A stretch of 64,000 nucleotides of DNA from Aphanothece cf. minutissima CCALA 015 (GTDB lineage: Bacteria; Cyanobacteriota; Cyanobacteriia; PCC-6307; Cyanobiaceae). The stretch spans positions 62,001 to 126,000 of the forward strand of contig PVWP01000001.1 of NCBI GenBank assembly GCA_003003925.1, in the 5' to 3' direction. A program made the position numbers and the translations under genes. This document shows, in pieces, positions 17,862-25,248 of the stretch (position 1 is its first letter; every line of letters begins with the position of its first letter). A model generated the notes under the pieces. That model was not told the DNA's origin and ran no database searches. It saw only the letters and a program-made list of their open reading frames with translations.

Positions 17862-18987
17862 TTGCTGGATCTCACCGACTTCAAGCGCGACCTCTCCGAG
17901 CTCACCGACCGCCTGGGCCATGCCCAGGACTGTCTTTGACGTACCGGCCCTGAAAGCCCGCCAACGGGACCTGGAGCAGCTCGCCTCCCAGCCCGGCTTC
18001 TGGGACGACCAGCAGCAGGCCCAGAAGCAGATGCGTCAGCTGGACGAGGTCAAGGCCCAGCTGGAACAGCTGCAGCAGTGGCAGGCGGCCATCGACGACG
18101 CCCGCGCCACCCTGGAGCTGTACGACATGGAGCCCGATGAGGAGCTCCTCGGCGAGGCCAACGGCGGCCTGCAGAGCCTCAAGGGGGCCCTCGACCGCTG
18201 GGAGCTGGAGCGCCTGCTGAGCGGCCCCTACGACAAGGAGGGGGCGGTGATCTCGATCAATGCCGGTGCCGGCGGCACCGACGCCCAGGACTGGGCCCTG
18301 ATGCTGATGCGGATGTACACCCGCTGGGCCGAGGACCACGGCATGAAGGTGACCGTGGACGAGCTCTCCGAGGGGGAGGAGGCTGGCATCAAGAGCTGCA
18401 CGATCGAGATCGACGGCCGCTACGCCTATGGGTACCTGCGCAATGAGAAGGGCACCCACCGGCTGGTGCGGATCTCTCCGTTCAACGCCAACGACAAGCG
18501 CCAGACCAGCTTCGCCGGCGTCGAGGTGATGCCCAAGCTCGAGGAGGAGGTCAAGCTGGACATCCCCGAGAAGGACCTGGAGGTCACCACCTCCCGCTCG
18601 GGCGGAGCCGGCGGCCAGAACGTCAACAAGGTGGAGACGGCCGTGCGCATCCTGCACATCCCCACCGGTCTGGCGGTGCGCTGCACCCAGGAGCGCTCCC
18701 AGCTCCAGAACAAGGAAAAGGCCATGGCCCTGCTGATGGCCAAGCTGCTGGTGATCGCCCAGGAGCAGCGGGCGGCCGAGATCGCCGACATCCGCGGCGA
18801 CATCGTGGAGGCGGCCTGGGGCAACCAGATCCGCAACTACGTGTTCCATCCGTACCAGATGGTCAAGGACCTGCGCACCGGCGAGGAGACCACCGACGTG
18901 CAGGGGGTGATGGACGGGGATCTGGATCCCTTCATCCAGTCGCTGCTGCGCCAGGGTGTGGAGATCGCCGCCGACGCGGCCGCCTGA
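17862..18987 (+). CDS. prfB: peptide chain release factor 2 (RF2), made by programmed +1 frameshift
   Basis: Terminates translation at UGA and UAA. The zero-frame segment starts at TTG 17862 and reads [25 protein letters not shown] before an in-frame TGA at 17937. Slipping +1 at CTT-TGA-C continues as [15 protein letters not shown] to 18987, giving about 374 residues. Domains: coiled N-terminal part, the tripeptide anticodon region RISPFNAN (RF2-type SPF), and the catalytic GGQ in [15 protein letters not shown]. An ATG at 17920 in another frame would give a shortened product and is probably not the true start. It lies 32 nt downstream of the FUSC pair. Confidence 0.93.
17934..17940 (+). promoter_or_regulatory. 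RF2 autoregulatory +1 frameshift site
   Basis: The sequence CTTTGAC matches the classical prfB slippery site (CTT TGA C). An AGGA element four bases upstream (GCCCAGGACTGT) sits where the stimulatory Shine-Dalgarno-like sequence is found in other bacteria, although it is weaker than the E. coli one. By established knowledge, low RF2 slows recognition of the TGA and favours the shift, so RF2 controls its own synthesis. Confidence 0.9.
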
Positions 18988-19007
18988 TCCCCTCCGCAGC
19001 GCCCCCC

Positions 19008-19202
19008 ATGCCCGAGCGCCCCAGCCCGCCGCCCGCCCCCGCCGCACCGGGGGAGGAGAGCCCCAGCTTCGTCAAGCTGGCCATGCGCAACATGGTGCGC
19101 AAGGGCCGCCAGAGCCTGCTGCACTTCGGCCTCACCGCCCTGGGCCTGTGCGGGTTCCTGCTGCTGATCGCCTGGCTGGGGCGGCCCAGCCTGCCCGGAT
19201 GA
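19008..19202 (+). CDS. DUF3285 small membrane protein
   Basis: 64 residues: a Pro-rich N-terminus, then SPSFVKLAMRNMVRKGRQSL, the conserved block of this cyanobacterial family, and one membrane helix (LHFGLTALGLCGFLLLIAWLG). No function is known. It lies between prfB and ybeY, and its TGA overlaps the ybeY ATG (ATGA at 19199). Confidence 0.85.
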   Translation: MPERPSPPPAPAAPGEESPSFVKLAMRNMVRKGRQSLLHFGLTALGLCGFLLLIAWLGRPSLPG

Positions 19203-19723
19203 CGGCGCCGGAGATCGACCTGGCCTTCAGCCTGGAGTCCGGGGGCTCCGGCGCTGCCCCGGCCCCGGAGCCCCTGACGGACCCCGCCGTGGCCGAAGCC
19301 CTCTGGTGCGGCCATCTGGGGGCCTGGCTGGCCCAGCTGCTGCCGGAGCTGCCGGCTTCCCTGCGCGCCGCGGGCTACAGCCTGGGGCTGGAGCTCACCG
19401 GCGACGCCACGATCGCGGAGCTCAACCAGGCCTGGCGCCAGCACAGCGGCCCCACCGACGTGCTGGCTTTCGCCGCCCAGGAGGAGGCGCCGCCCGCCCC
19501 CGCGGGGGTGGAGCCGGACTGGCTGGAGCTGGGCGACATCGTCATCTCCCTCGACACGGCCCGGCGGCAGGCCGAGGCGGCCGGCCACGGCCTCCAGGAC
19601 GAACTGCTGTTCCTGGCCAGCCACGGCCTGCTGCACCTGCTGGGCTGGGATCACCCCGATGACGACAGCCTGGAGGCGATGCTGGCCCGGCAGACGGCGC
19701 TGCTGGAGGCGTCCCCCTCCTGA
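19199..19723 (+). CDS. ybeY: endoribonuclease YbeY (rRNA maturation factor)
   Basis: 174 residues. Zinc-dependent endoribonuclease needed for 16S rRNA 3' maturation and ribosome quality control. The zinc motif H-x3-H-x5-H is present as HGLLHLLGWDH (about residues 141-151), preceded by the conserved ELNQAWRQHSGPTDVLAFA and LGDIVISLDTARRQAE. The N-terminal 50 residues carry an Ala/Pro-rich insertion. The start ATG overlaps the upstream DUF3285 stop. Confidence 0.95.
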   Translation: MTAPEIDLAFSLESGGSGAAPAPEPLTDPAVAEALWCGHLGAWLAQLLPELPASLRAAGYSLGLELTGDATIAELNQAWRQHSGPTDVLAFAAQEEAPPAPAGVEPDWLELGDIVISLDTARRQAEAAGHGLQDELLFLASHGLLHLLGWDHPDDDSLEAMLARQTALLEASPS

Positions 19724-19785
19724 CAGGGGCTGTTCCCAGCGACCATCGGCGGTAGGGTGCCGGTTGTCCCTCCAACGGCGGTGCG

Positions 19786-20265
19786 ATGCCGATGCTCGTT
19801 CCCGAGGAACATCCGCCGGCCCTCCGCCAAGTACCCAGCGACGTGGCCAGCGACGTGCACCGCCGCGGCAGGCGCCTGAGGGTGGGGGCGTGGAAGGTGG
19901 CGGGCGACCTGCCGGCGAGCTTCCGCTACGCCGCCCAGGGGCTGGCCTACGGCTTCGCCAGCCAGCGCAACTTCCGCATCCATGTGGTCACCGGCGCCGT
20001 GGTGTTCGGCCTGGGACTGTGGCTGCGGCTGGCCGCCGACCGCCTGGCGGTGCTGGTGCTCACGGTGGCGGCGGTGCTGGTGCTGGAGCTGCTCAACACG
20101 GCCACCGAGGCGGTGGTGGATCTCGCCATCGGCCGCCAGTTCCACCCCCTGGCCCGCATCGCCAAGGACTGCGCCGCCGCCGCCGTGCTCGTCGCCGCCC
20201 TCTCGTCGCTGCTGATCGCCCTGCTGCTGCTCGTGCCCCCCCTGCTGATCCGCCTCGGCGTCTAG
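19786..20265 (+). CDS. dgkA: diacylglycerol kinase (DgkA, prokaryotic type)
   Basis: 159 residues. Small trimeric membrane kinase that phosphorylates diacylglycerol, or possibly undecaprenol as in Gram-positives. The family core is SFRYAAQGLAYGFASQRNFRIH, then membrane helices and the catalytic motif LELLNTATEAVVD, then HPLARIAKDCAAAAVL with the third helix. An additional 40-residue polar N-terminus precedes the core. It lies 62 nt after ybeY and 9 nt before the glutamine amidotransferase gene. Confidence 0.92.
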   Translation: MPMLVPEEHPPALRQVPSDVASDVHRRGRRLRVGAWKVAGDLPASFRYAAQGLAYGFASQRNFRIHVVTGAVVFGLGLWLRLAADRLAVLVLTVAAVLVLELLNTATEAVVDLAIGRQFHPLARIAKDCAAAAVLVAALSSLLIALLLLVPPLLIRLGV

Positions 20266-20274
20266 ACCGTCCCC

Positions 20275-20871
20275 ATGCTCCTGGTCCTCGACAACTACGA
20301 CAGCTTCACCTTCAACCTGGTCCAGTACCTGGGTGAACTGGCCGCCGACCACCCCCTCGCCGCCGAGGTGCGGGTGGAACGCAACGACGCCCTCGACCTG
20401 GAGCAGATCCGGGCCCTCGAGCCGGCGGCGATCCTGATCTCCCCCGGCCCCGGCGACCCGGACCAGGCCGGGGTCTGCCTGGAGGTGCTGCGGGAGCTGG
20501 GGCCCACCGTGCCGGTGCTGGGGGTGTGCCTGGGGCACCAGTGCCTGGCCCAGGTGTTCGGGGGGCGGGTGGTGCGGGCCGGCGAGCTGATGCACGGCAA
20601 GACCTCACCGGTCCACCACCGCGGCGCCGGCGTGTTCGAAGGGCTGCCCGAGCCCCTCACCGCCACCCGCTACCACAGCCTGATCGCGGAGCGGGAGACC
20701 CTGCCCGACTGCCTGGAGATCACCGCCTGGCTGGAGGACGGCACGATCATGGGCCTGCAGCACCGCGACCATCCCCACCTGCAGGGGGTGCAGTTCCACC
20801 CGGAGAGCGTGCTCACCCAGGCCGGTCACCAGCTGCTGGCCAATTTCCTGCGCCAGGCCTCCCACTGCTAG
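20275..20871 (+). CDS. trpG: anthranilate / aminodeoxychorismate synthase, glutamine amidotransferase subunit
   Basis: 198 residues. Class I glutamine amidotransferase supplying ammonia for anthranilate or 4-amino-4-deoxychorismate synthesis. It contains [31 protein letters not shown], the nucleophile Cys in [20 protein letters not shown], the RYHSLIAE region and the catalytic His-Pro-Glu in [10 protein letters not shown]. In many cyanobacteria one subunit serves both tryptophan and folate pathways, so trpG and pabA cannot be separated by sequence alone. Confidence 0.92.
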   Translation: MLLVLDNYDSFTFNLVQYLGELAADHPLAAEVRVERNDALDLEQIRALEPAAILISPGPGDPDQAGVCLEVLRELGPTVPVLGVCLGHQCLAQVFGGRVVRAGELMHGKTSPVHHRGAGVFEGLPEPLTATRYHSLIAERETLPDCLEITAWLEDGTIMGLQHRDHPHLQGVQFHPESVLTQAGHQLLANFLRQASHC

Positions 20872-20914
20872 TTTCGCGCCACATCCCGGGCCCGGTGGGG
20901 CCAGACGCGACTCC

Positions 20915-21727
20915 ATGGTTGACCCCACCAGCCGGTCCGCGACAGCGCTGACCGGATCTGCGACAGCCCTGCGCAGGACCAGCACCCCAGGGCTGGGCCT
21001 GGGTGCGGGGCTGCGCCTCGGCGCGGGTCTGGCCCTGGCGGCCGGACTCACCCTGCCGATGCCGGCGGTGGCCCAGAAGGGCGGCGGCGTCTCGATCACC
21101 CATCTGGGCCACAGCGCCCTGCTGATCCAGGGGGGTGGCGCCCGGGTGCTGGTCAACCCGTTCCAGGCCGTGGGGTGCGCCGCCGGGCTGCCCGTGCCCC
21201 GCGTCAGCGCCGATGTGATCCTGGCCAGCAGCCTGCTCAAGGATGAGGGCGCCCAGGTGGCCAGCGGCAAGTTCCTGGTGAAGCCGGGCTCCTACCGGCT
21301 GGCCGGCCTGCAGATCGAGGGCATCGCCGCCCCCCACGACCGGGTGGGCGGCCGCCGCTTCGGCAACGCCACCCTCTGGCGCTGGCGCCAGGGCGGTCTC
21401 GACATCGCCCACCTCGGCGGCACCGCCGGTCGCCTCAGCCCCGCCGATCGGGTGCTGCTGGGACGGCCCGATGTGCTGATCATCGGCGTGGGCGGCGGCG
21501 GCAAGGTCTACACCGGCCAGGAGGCGGCCGAGGTGGCCCGGGAGCTGCAGGCCCGCCGGGTGATTCCGGTGCAGTACACCACCGGCAAACCCCCGGCCGG
21601 GTGCGACCAGGGGTCGGTGGAGCCGTTCCTGAAGGCGATGGTGGGAGCCACCGTGCGCCGCAGCGGCCGGACCATCTCGGTGGTGCCGCCCCTGGGGGAT
21701 GGGGTGGTGGTGGAGGTGATGCGCTGA
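20915..21727 (+). CDS. MBL-fold (UlaG-like) exported protein lacking the usual metal ligands
   Basis: 270 residues. The N-terminal 53 residues form a twin hydrophobic signal-like region ending in AGLTLPMPAVAQ. The following domain starts ISITHLGHSALLIQGGGARV and follows the metallo-beta-lactamase fold order of UlaG-like proteins. Where the HxHxDH metal motif should stand, it reads ILASSLLKDEGAQ; the later Asp in IAHLGGT is also replaced by Gly. The protein may therefore not be a metallohydrolase. It follows trpG by 43 nt and is convergent with the aminotransferase gene. Confidence 0.78.
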   Translation: MVDPTSRSATALTGSATALRRTSTPGLGLGAGLRLGAGLALAAGLTLPMPAVAQKGGGVSITHLGHSALLIQGGGARVLVNPFQAVGCAAGLPVPRVSADVILASSLLKDEGAQVASGKFLVKPGSYRLAGLQIEGIAAPHDRVGGRRFGNATLWRWRQGGLDIAHLGGTAGRLSPADRVLLGRPDVLIIGVGGGGKVYTGQEAAEVARELQARRVIPVQYTTGKPPAGCDQGSVEPFLKAMVGATVRRSGRTISVVPPLGDGVVVEVMR

Positions 21728-21749
21728 GGCCGGCGGCGGCCCTCGCGCC

Positions 21750-22883
21750 TCACCCCAGACCGTCGATGCGGCGGTAGGCCTCCCAGAAGCGCTCCATCTG
21801 GGCACCGGTGCCGAGGCTGACCCGCAGGGAGCCGTCGATCAGCGGCTTGCCGGCCATGGAGCGCACCAGGATGCCGGCCTGGCGCAGGTCGGCCTCCACC
21901 GCCGCGGCCGGCCGGCGGGGCCAGAGCAGCAGGTAGTTGCCGCCGGCGGCATGGTGGCGCACGCCCGCCTGGCGCAGCTGGGTCACGAGCCGGTCCCGGG
22001 CGCGCAGCACCTCGGCCACATAGCCATCCACATAGGCCTGGTCGGCCAGGGCGGCATGGGCGGCGGTGACCGCGAAGCTGTTGATGTCATAGGGCCCGCA
22101 GACCCGGCCCACACGCTCCACCAGCGCCGGGGCGCCGATGGCGAAGCCGATGCGCAGGCCCGCCAGGCCGGCCGTCTTGGCCAGGGAGCGCAGCACCAGC
22201 AGGTTGGGGAACGCGGCGAAATCGGCGACGGGCAGCACGCTGTCGCCCGTGAAGGCCTCGTAGAGCTCATCCACCACCACAAGGGTGTCCTGTGCCGCCG
22301 CCGCCAGCTCCAGGATCCGCTCGGGCGCCAGCCGGGTGCCGGTGGGGTTGTTGGGGTTGCAGATCAGCAGGATCCGCGGGTCAGCCGCCGCCGTTCCCGG
22401 GGCCTCCAGAGCCGCCCGGATCGCCTCGAACGGGAAGGCGAAATCCGGCAGGCGGTAGGGGATCGCCTCGATCACCATGCCCTGCATGCGGGCACAGGGG
22501 GTGTAGTAGCCGAAGGTGGGGCTGGTGGTCAGCAGGCGGTCGCCCGGCGAGCCGAAGGCATGGAAGACGGCATGGATGGCCGCATCCACCCCGTTGAACA
22601 GGCCGATGTGGGCCGGCGTGAGGCCCCGGCACCCCAGCGAGCGCACCACCGCCTCCCGCAGGCCGTCGTACTCGGGGTAGATGGCGTAGTGATCGGCTGG
22701 GATGGCGCGGATCGCCTCCACCACCCGGGGGCTGGGGCCGACGGTGTTCTCGTTGAAATCGAGCCGCAGCAGACCGCGGCGCCCCTCCAGGGGGGCGCTG
22801 TAGGCCGTGAGGGTCTCCACCTCCGGCCGGGCCCGGGGGCAGGGGGGAACGGCCGGGCTCTCGCCTGGGGTGGGGCTGGTCAC
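21750..22883 (-). CDS. pyridoxal-phosphate aminotransferase, HisC/CobC-like
   Basis: 377 residues, fold type I class I/II aminotransferase. Seen are LDFNENTVGPSPRVVEAI near the N-terminus, GVDAAIHAVFHAFGSPGDRL, the PLP-binding NPNNPTGTRL, DELYEAF, and the Schiff-base lysine in VLRSLAKTAGLAGLRIGF. Histidinol-phosphate aminotransferase is the closest familiar family, but several paralogues with other substrates (threonine-phosphate decarboxylase, aromatic aminotransferase) look alike, so the substrate is left open. It is divergent from speG. Confidence 0.82.
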   Translation of the reverse strand: MTSPTPGESPAVPPCPRARPEVETLTAYSAPLEGRRGLLRLDFNENTVGPSPRVVEAIRAIPADHYAIYPEYDGLREAVVRSLGCRGLTPAHIGLFNGVDAAIHAVFHAFGSPGDRLLTTSPTFGYYTPCARMQGMVIEAIPYRLPDFAFPFEAIRAALEAPGTAAADPRILLICNPNNPTGTRLAPERILELAAAAQDTLVVVDELYEAFTGDSVLPVADFAAFPNLLVLRSLAKTAGLAGLRIGFAIGAPALVERVGRVCGPYDINSFAVTAAHAALADQAYVDGYVAEVLRARDRLVTQLRQAGVRHHAAGGNYLLLWPRRPAAAVEADLRQAGILVRSMAGKPLIDGSLRVSLGTGAQMERFWEAYRRIDGLG

Positions 22884-22960
22884 GGCGGCGGAGCTCAGAT
22901 CGCTGCGACTGCCATCCTGCAGCGCAGCCCTACCGTCTGTGCACGTCGATCTGGAATCCG

Positions 22961-23491
22961 GTGGCGCGATCGGAGCTGGCCCTGCGGGCCCTGGAGCGGG
23001 GCGACCTGCGGTTCATCCACGACCAGGTGAACAACCGCAGCGTGATGGCCTACTGGTTCGAGGAACCCTACGAGTCGTTCGATGAACTGGAGGATCTCTA
23101 CAACCGCCACATTCACGACAATGCCGAGCGCCGTTTCGTGGTGGAAAACAGGGCCAAGGAATTGATCGGCCTGGTGGAGCTGATCGAGATCGACTACATC
23201 CACCGCCGGGCAGAATTCCAGATCATCATTGCCCCGGAGCACCAGGGCAAGGGCTACGCGCGCTTCTGCATCCACAAGGCCCTCGACTACTCCTTCACCA
23301 TCCTGAATCTCCACAAGATCTACCTGTCCGTGGCCGTTGACAACGCCAAGGCCCTGCACCTCTATCAGCAGTGCGGCTTCGTCGAAGAGGGCCACCTGGT
23401 GGGTGAGTTCTTCATCGAAGGCCAGTATCGCGACGTCAAACGCATGTACATGCTTCAGGAGGATTATCTGGCCAGGATGCCCAAGGACTGA
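22961..23491 (+). CDS. speG: spermidine N1-acetyltransferase-like GNAT
   Basis: 176 residues. GNAT fold with the acetyl-CoA loop IIIAPEHQGKGYARFCIHKAL and the C-terminal strand NLHKIYLSVAVDNAKALHLYQQCGF. Overall it follows the SpeG pattern (LRALERGDLRFIHDQVNN, VMAYWFEEPYES, FIEGQYRDVKRMYMLQEDYL). SpeG acetylates spermidine and spermine to limit polyamine toxicity. Base composition is slightly lower in GC than its neighbours. It is divergent from the aminotransferase (77 nt) and convergent with the haloperoxidase. Confidence 0.85.
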   Translation: MARSELALRALERGDLRFIHDQVNNRSVMAYWFEEPYESFDELEDLYNRHIHDNAERRFVVENRAKELIGLVELIEIDYIHRRAEFQIIIAPEHQGKGYARFCIHKALDYSFTILNLHKIYLSVAVDNAKALHLYQQCGFVEEGHLVGEFFIEGQYRDVKRMYMLQEDYLARMPKD

Positions 23492-23615
23492 GGACCAGCC
23501 CATCGGCCGTGGATCTCGACCGGGCAAGGGCTGAACGGTGCCCTCCAGCCCCCGGAGGAACGCAGATGCGCTCAGAAAGAGGAGCTCAGAGGAACCCAGA
23601 GAAGCCCAGCGGAGG

Positions 23616-25073
23616 TCAGACGATCCCGGAGGCGGCAATCGTGGCGTTCGGGATGTCCAGCTTCCGGGCGATCTGATTGGCGATCCTGGCGCCAAGCCAC
23701 ACGCCACCGATGCGGCCCAGTTCCCGGGGGGTGGCCGGAACACCGAAGACCTCATCTTCGCTGTCGGGAAGGCGGGTGGTGATGCCATCGCATTGCCGGT
23801 GCACCCCCAGATAGACCCGGCTCACCGCGTTATCCACGATCGCCTCCCACAGGCTGCCGTAACTCAGGGTGAGACGGTCCCGCAGCCACGGGGTGCAGGG
23901 ATCCCTGTTGCGACCATCGGACTCATCGGAGACGAATTCGAAGCGCACATCATCCAGGCCGCTGCCGGCTGGATCGAAGCTGCCCAACCCCCGGGCCACC
24001 AGGAACAGGCGCAGCAGCTGGAAGGCCGCCGCACCGAGGGTGGCGTGGCCGGAGGGATAGGAGGGAAGATCGGGCGTCAGCCCCGCCCCGCTGCCGGTGC
24101 CCTCCGAACGGCCCAGGGGCAACCGGCTGGCTTCGGCGAGCCCCTTCCCCACAACGGCCTCCCGAACCCCCACCGCCGGACGGCCCATCCTGTGGGTCGG
24201 GGCGTACTTGTAGTGCCAGGCATCGATGCCCGCATCGGCCATGGCCACGGCGGCGCCAGCGATGACAGCCAGTCCATCCAGCCCCTGGAGCTGGCCGGGA
24301 TGGCGCTTCTCGATGGCGTCGAGCACCGTCAGCACCACCTGCAGATAGAGGCGGGGTGGGGTGCCGAGCTCCCGGGGGCCGTCGTACGCCCAGGCGATGC
24401 CGATCACCTCTTCGGCAAGGGTGCGAAAGGCCGGATCGCCGGGGGCGCGGTGGAACTCCCCCCGGGAGGCGGCGGTCTCGGCCTCGAGGCGACCGGGGGG
24501 CGGCGGGAAATCCGTCACCCGGGTCGCGGCGAGTGGCGTGGCTTGTCCCCAGTCGGCCCCCGCAAAACCCTGGGTCGGCTGGGGCGGTACCGGCCGGTGG
24601 TGGCAAGGCGTGCCATCGGGCGTGCCCGCGGTGCGCGCCTTGCTGAGGTCGTCGATGCCGACCCGGTGAACGGCCTTGCCGTAGGCCCTGCCGGCCATCT
24701 CCACCGGCGTCCCGGCCGGACCCAGGGCGAAGTCATCGAGCCATTGGCGCCAGGCCCGCTCCAGCAGGGAGGCCTGGTTGGGGTAGCGAAGCCGGAGCAC
24801 CTGGTGACAGGCGGCCGCGGCGGCCAGATCCCTCTCCTCCGGGCTGGGGAAGGGGAGCAGGCCGGCGGGGATGGGAAGGCTGAGCAGCTGCATGGCCGAG
24901 CCGGCGACGACGGACCGGACGTCATGCAGGGCCGCCAGGGCCATGCCGAGGGCCCGAGCCGTGAGGAAGGGGCCCCGCTGGTCACCGGAGGACAGGGAAT
25001 CGGTGTGGTCCCGGCGCGCACACTCCAGGCTCATGTCAATCCAGAAGCGCGTTCTGGAGCCGCCTGCCGCCAT
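23616..25073 (-). CDS. vanadium-dependent haloperoxidase
   Basis: 485 residues. Vanadate enzyme of the PAP2/acid-phosphatase superfamily that uses hydrogen peroxide to oxidise halide to hypohalous acid. All vanadate ligands can be placed: Lys289 in WHYKYAP, Arg298 in HRMGRP, Ser341-Gly342-His343 in PSYPSGHATLG, and Arg419 and His425 in SRVYLGVHRQ. No signal peptide is evident. A 16-bp palindrome lies 97 bp upstream of its ATG, and a Crp-family gene is nearby. Whether bromide, chloride or another substrate is used cannot be read from the sequence. Phosphatase activity is an alternative for this fold. Confidence 0.9.
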   Translation of the reverse strand: MAAGGSRTRFWIDMSLECARRDHTDSLSSGDQRGPFLTARALGMALAALHDVRSVVAGSAMQLLSLPIPAGLLPFPSPEERDLAAAAACHQVLRLRYPNQASLLERAWRQWLDDFALGPAGTPVEMAGRAYGKAVHRVGIDDLSKARTAGTPDGTPCHHRPVPPQPTQGFAGADWGQATPLAATRVTDFPPPPGRLEAETAASRGEFHRAPGDPAFRTLAEEVIGIAWAYDGPRELGTPPRLYLQVVLTVLDAIEKRHPGQLQGLDGLAVIAGAAVAMADAGIDAWHYKYAPTHRMGRPAVGVREAVVGKGLAEASRLPLGRSEGTGSGAGLTPDLPSYPSGHATLGAAAFQLLRLFLVARGLGSFDPAGSGLDDVRFEFVSDESDGRNRDPCTPWLRDRLTLSYGSLWEAIVDNAVSRVYLGVHRQCDGITTRLPDSEDEVFGVPATPRELGRIGGVWLGARIANQIARKLDIPNATIAASGIV

Positions 25074-25169
25074 GGTCCTGTCCGTGAAGGGCCCCCTGAT
25101 TGTGTGGAGACAGCCCGGAACGACCTGGACCTGGGATCACCCGATTCCGTCCTGTTGGTGATGGCTGGG

Positions 25170-25185
25170 TGTCATCGCGGTGACA
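25170..25185. promoter_or_regulatory. candidate Crp/Fnr-family operator upstream of the haloperoxidase gene
   Basis: Perfect 5-6-5 inverted repeat TGTCA-TCGCGG-TGACA. The same half-sites and spacing recur at 28976-28991. The proximal edge is 97 bp from the haloperoxidase ATG (25073, minus strand), a position suited to activation. The size and symmetry fit a Crp/Fnr dimer site. The likely regulator is the product of 29005-29727, by proximity. Confidence 0.6.
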
Positions 25186-25248
25186 GGAGGGAGCGAGCTC
25201 CCGATCCAGGGCGGCCAGGCACCGGAGCGCCGATCGGATCCCGCGCCA

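Noticed and set aside
17920..18987. prfB as a simple ORF starting at ATG 17920
   Set aside because: The conserved RF2 N-terminus lies upstream in the other frame and joins through an exact CTTTGAC site, so the frameshifted reading is preferred.
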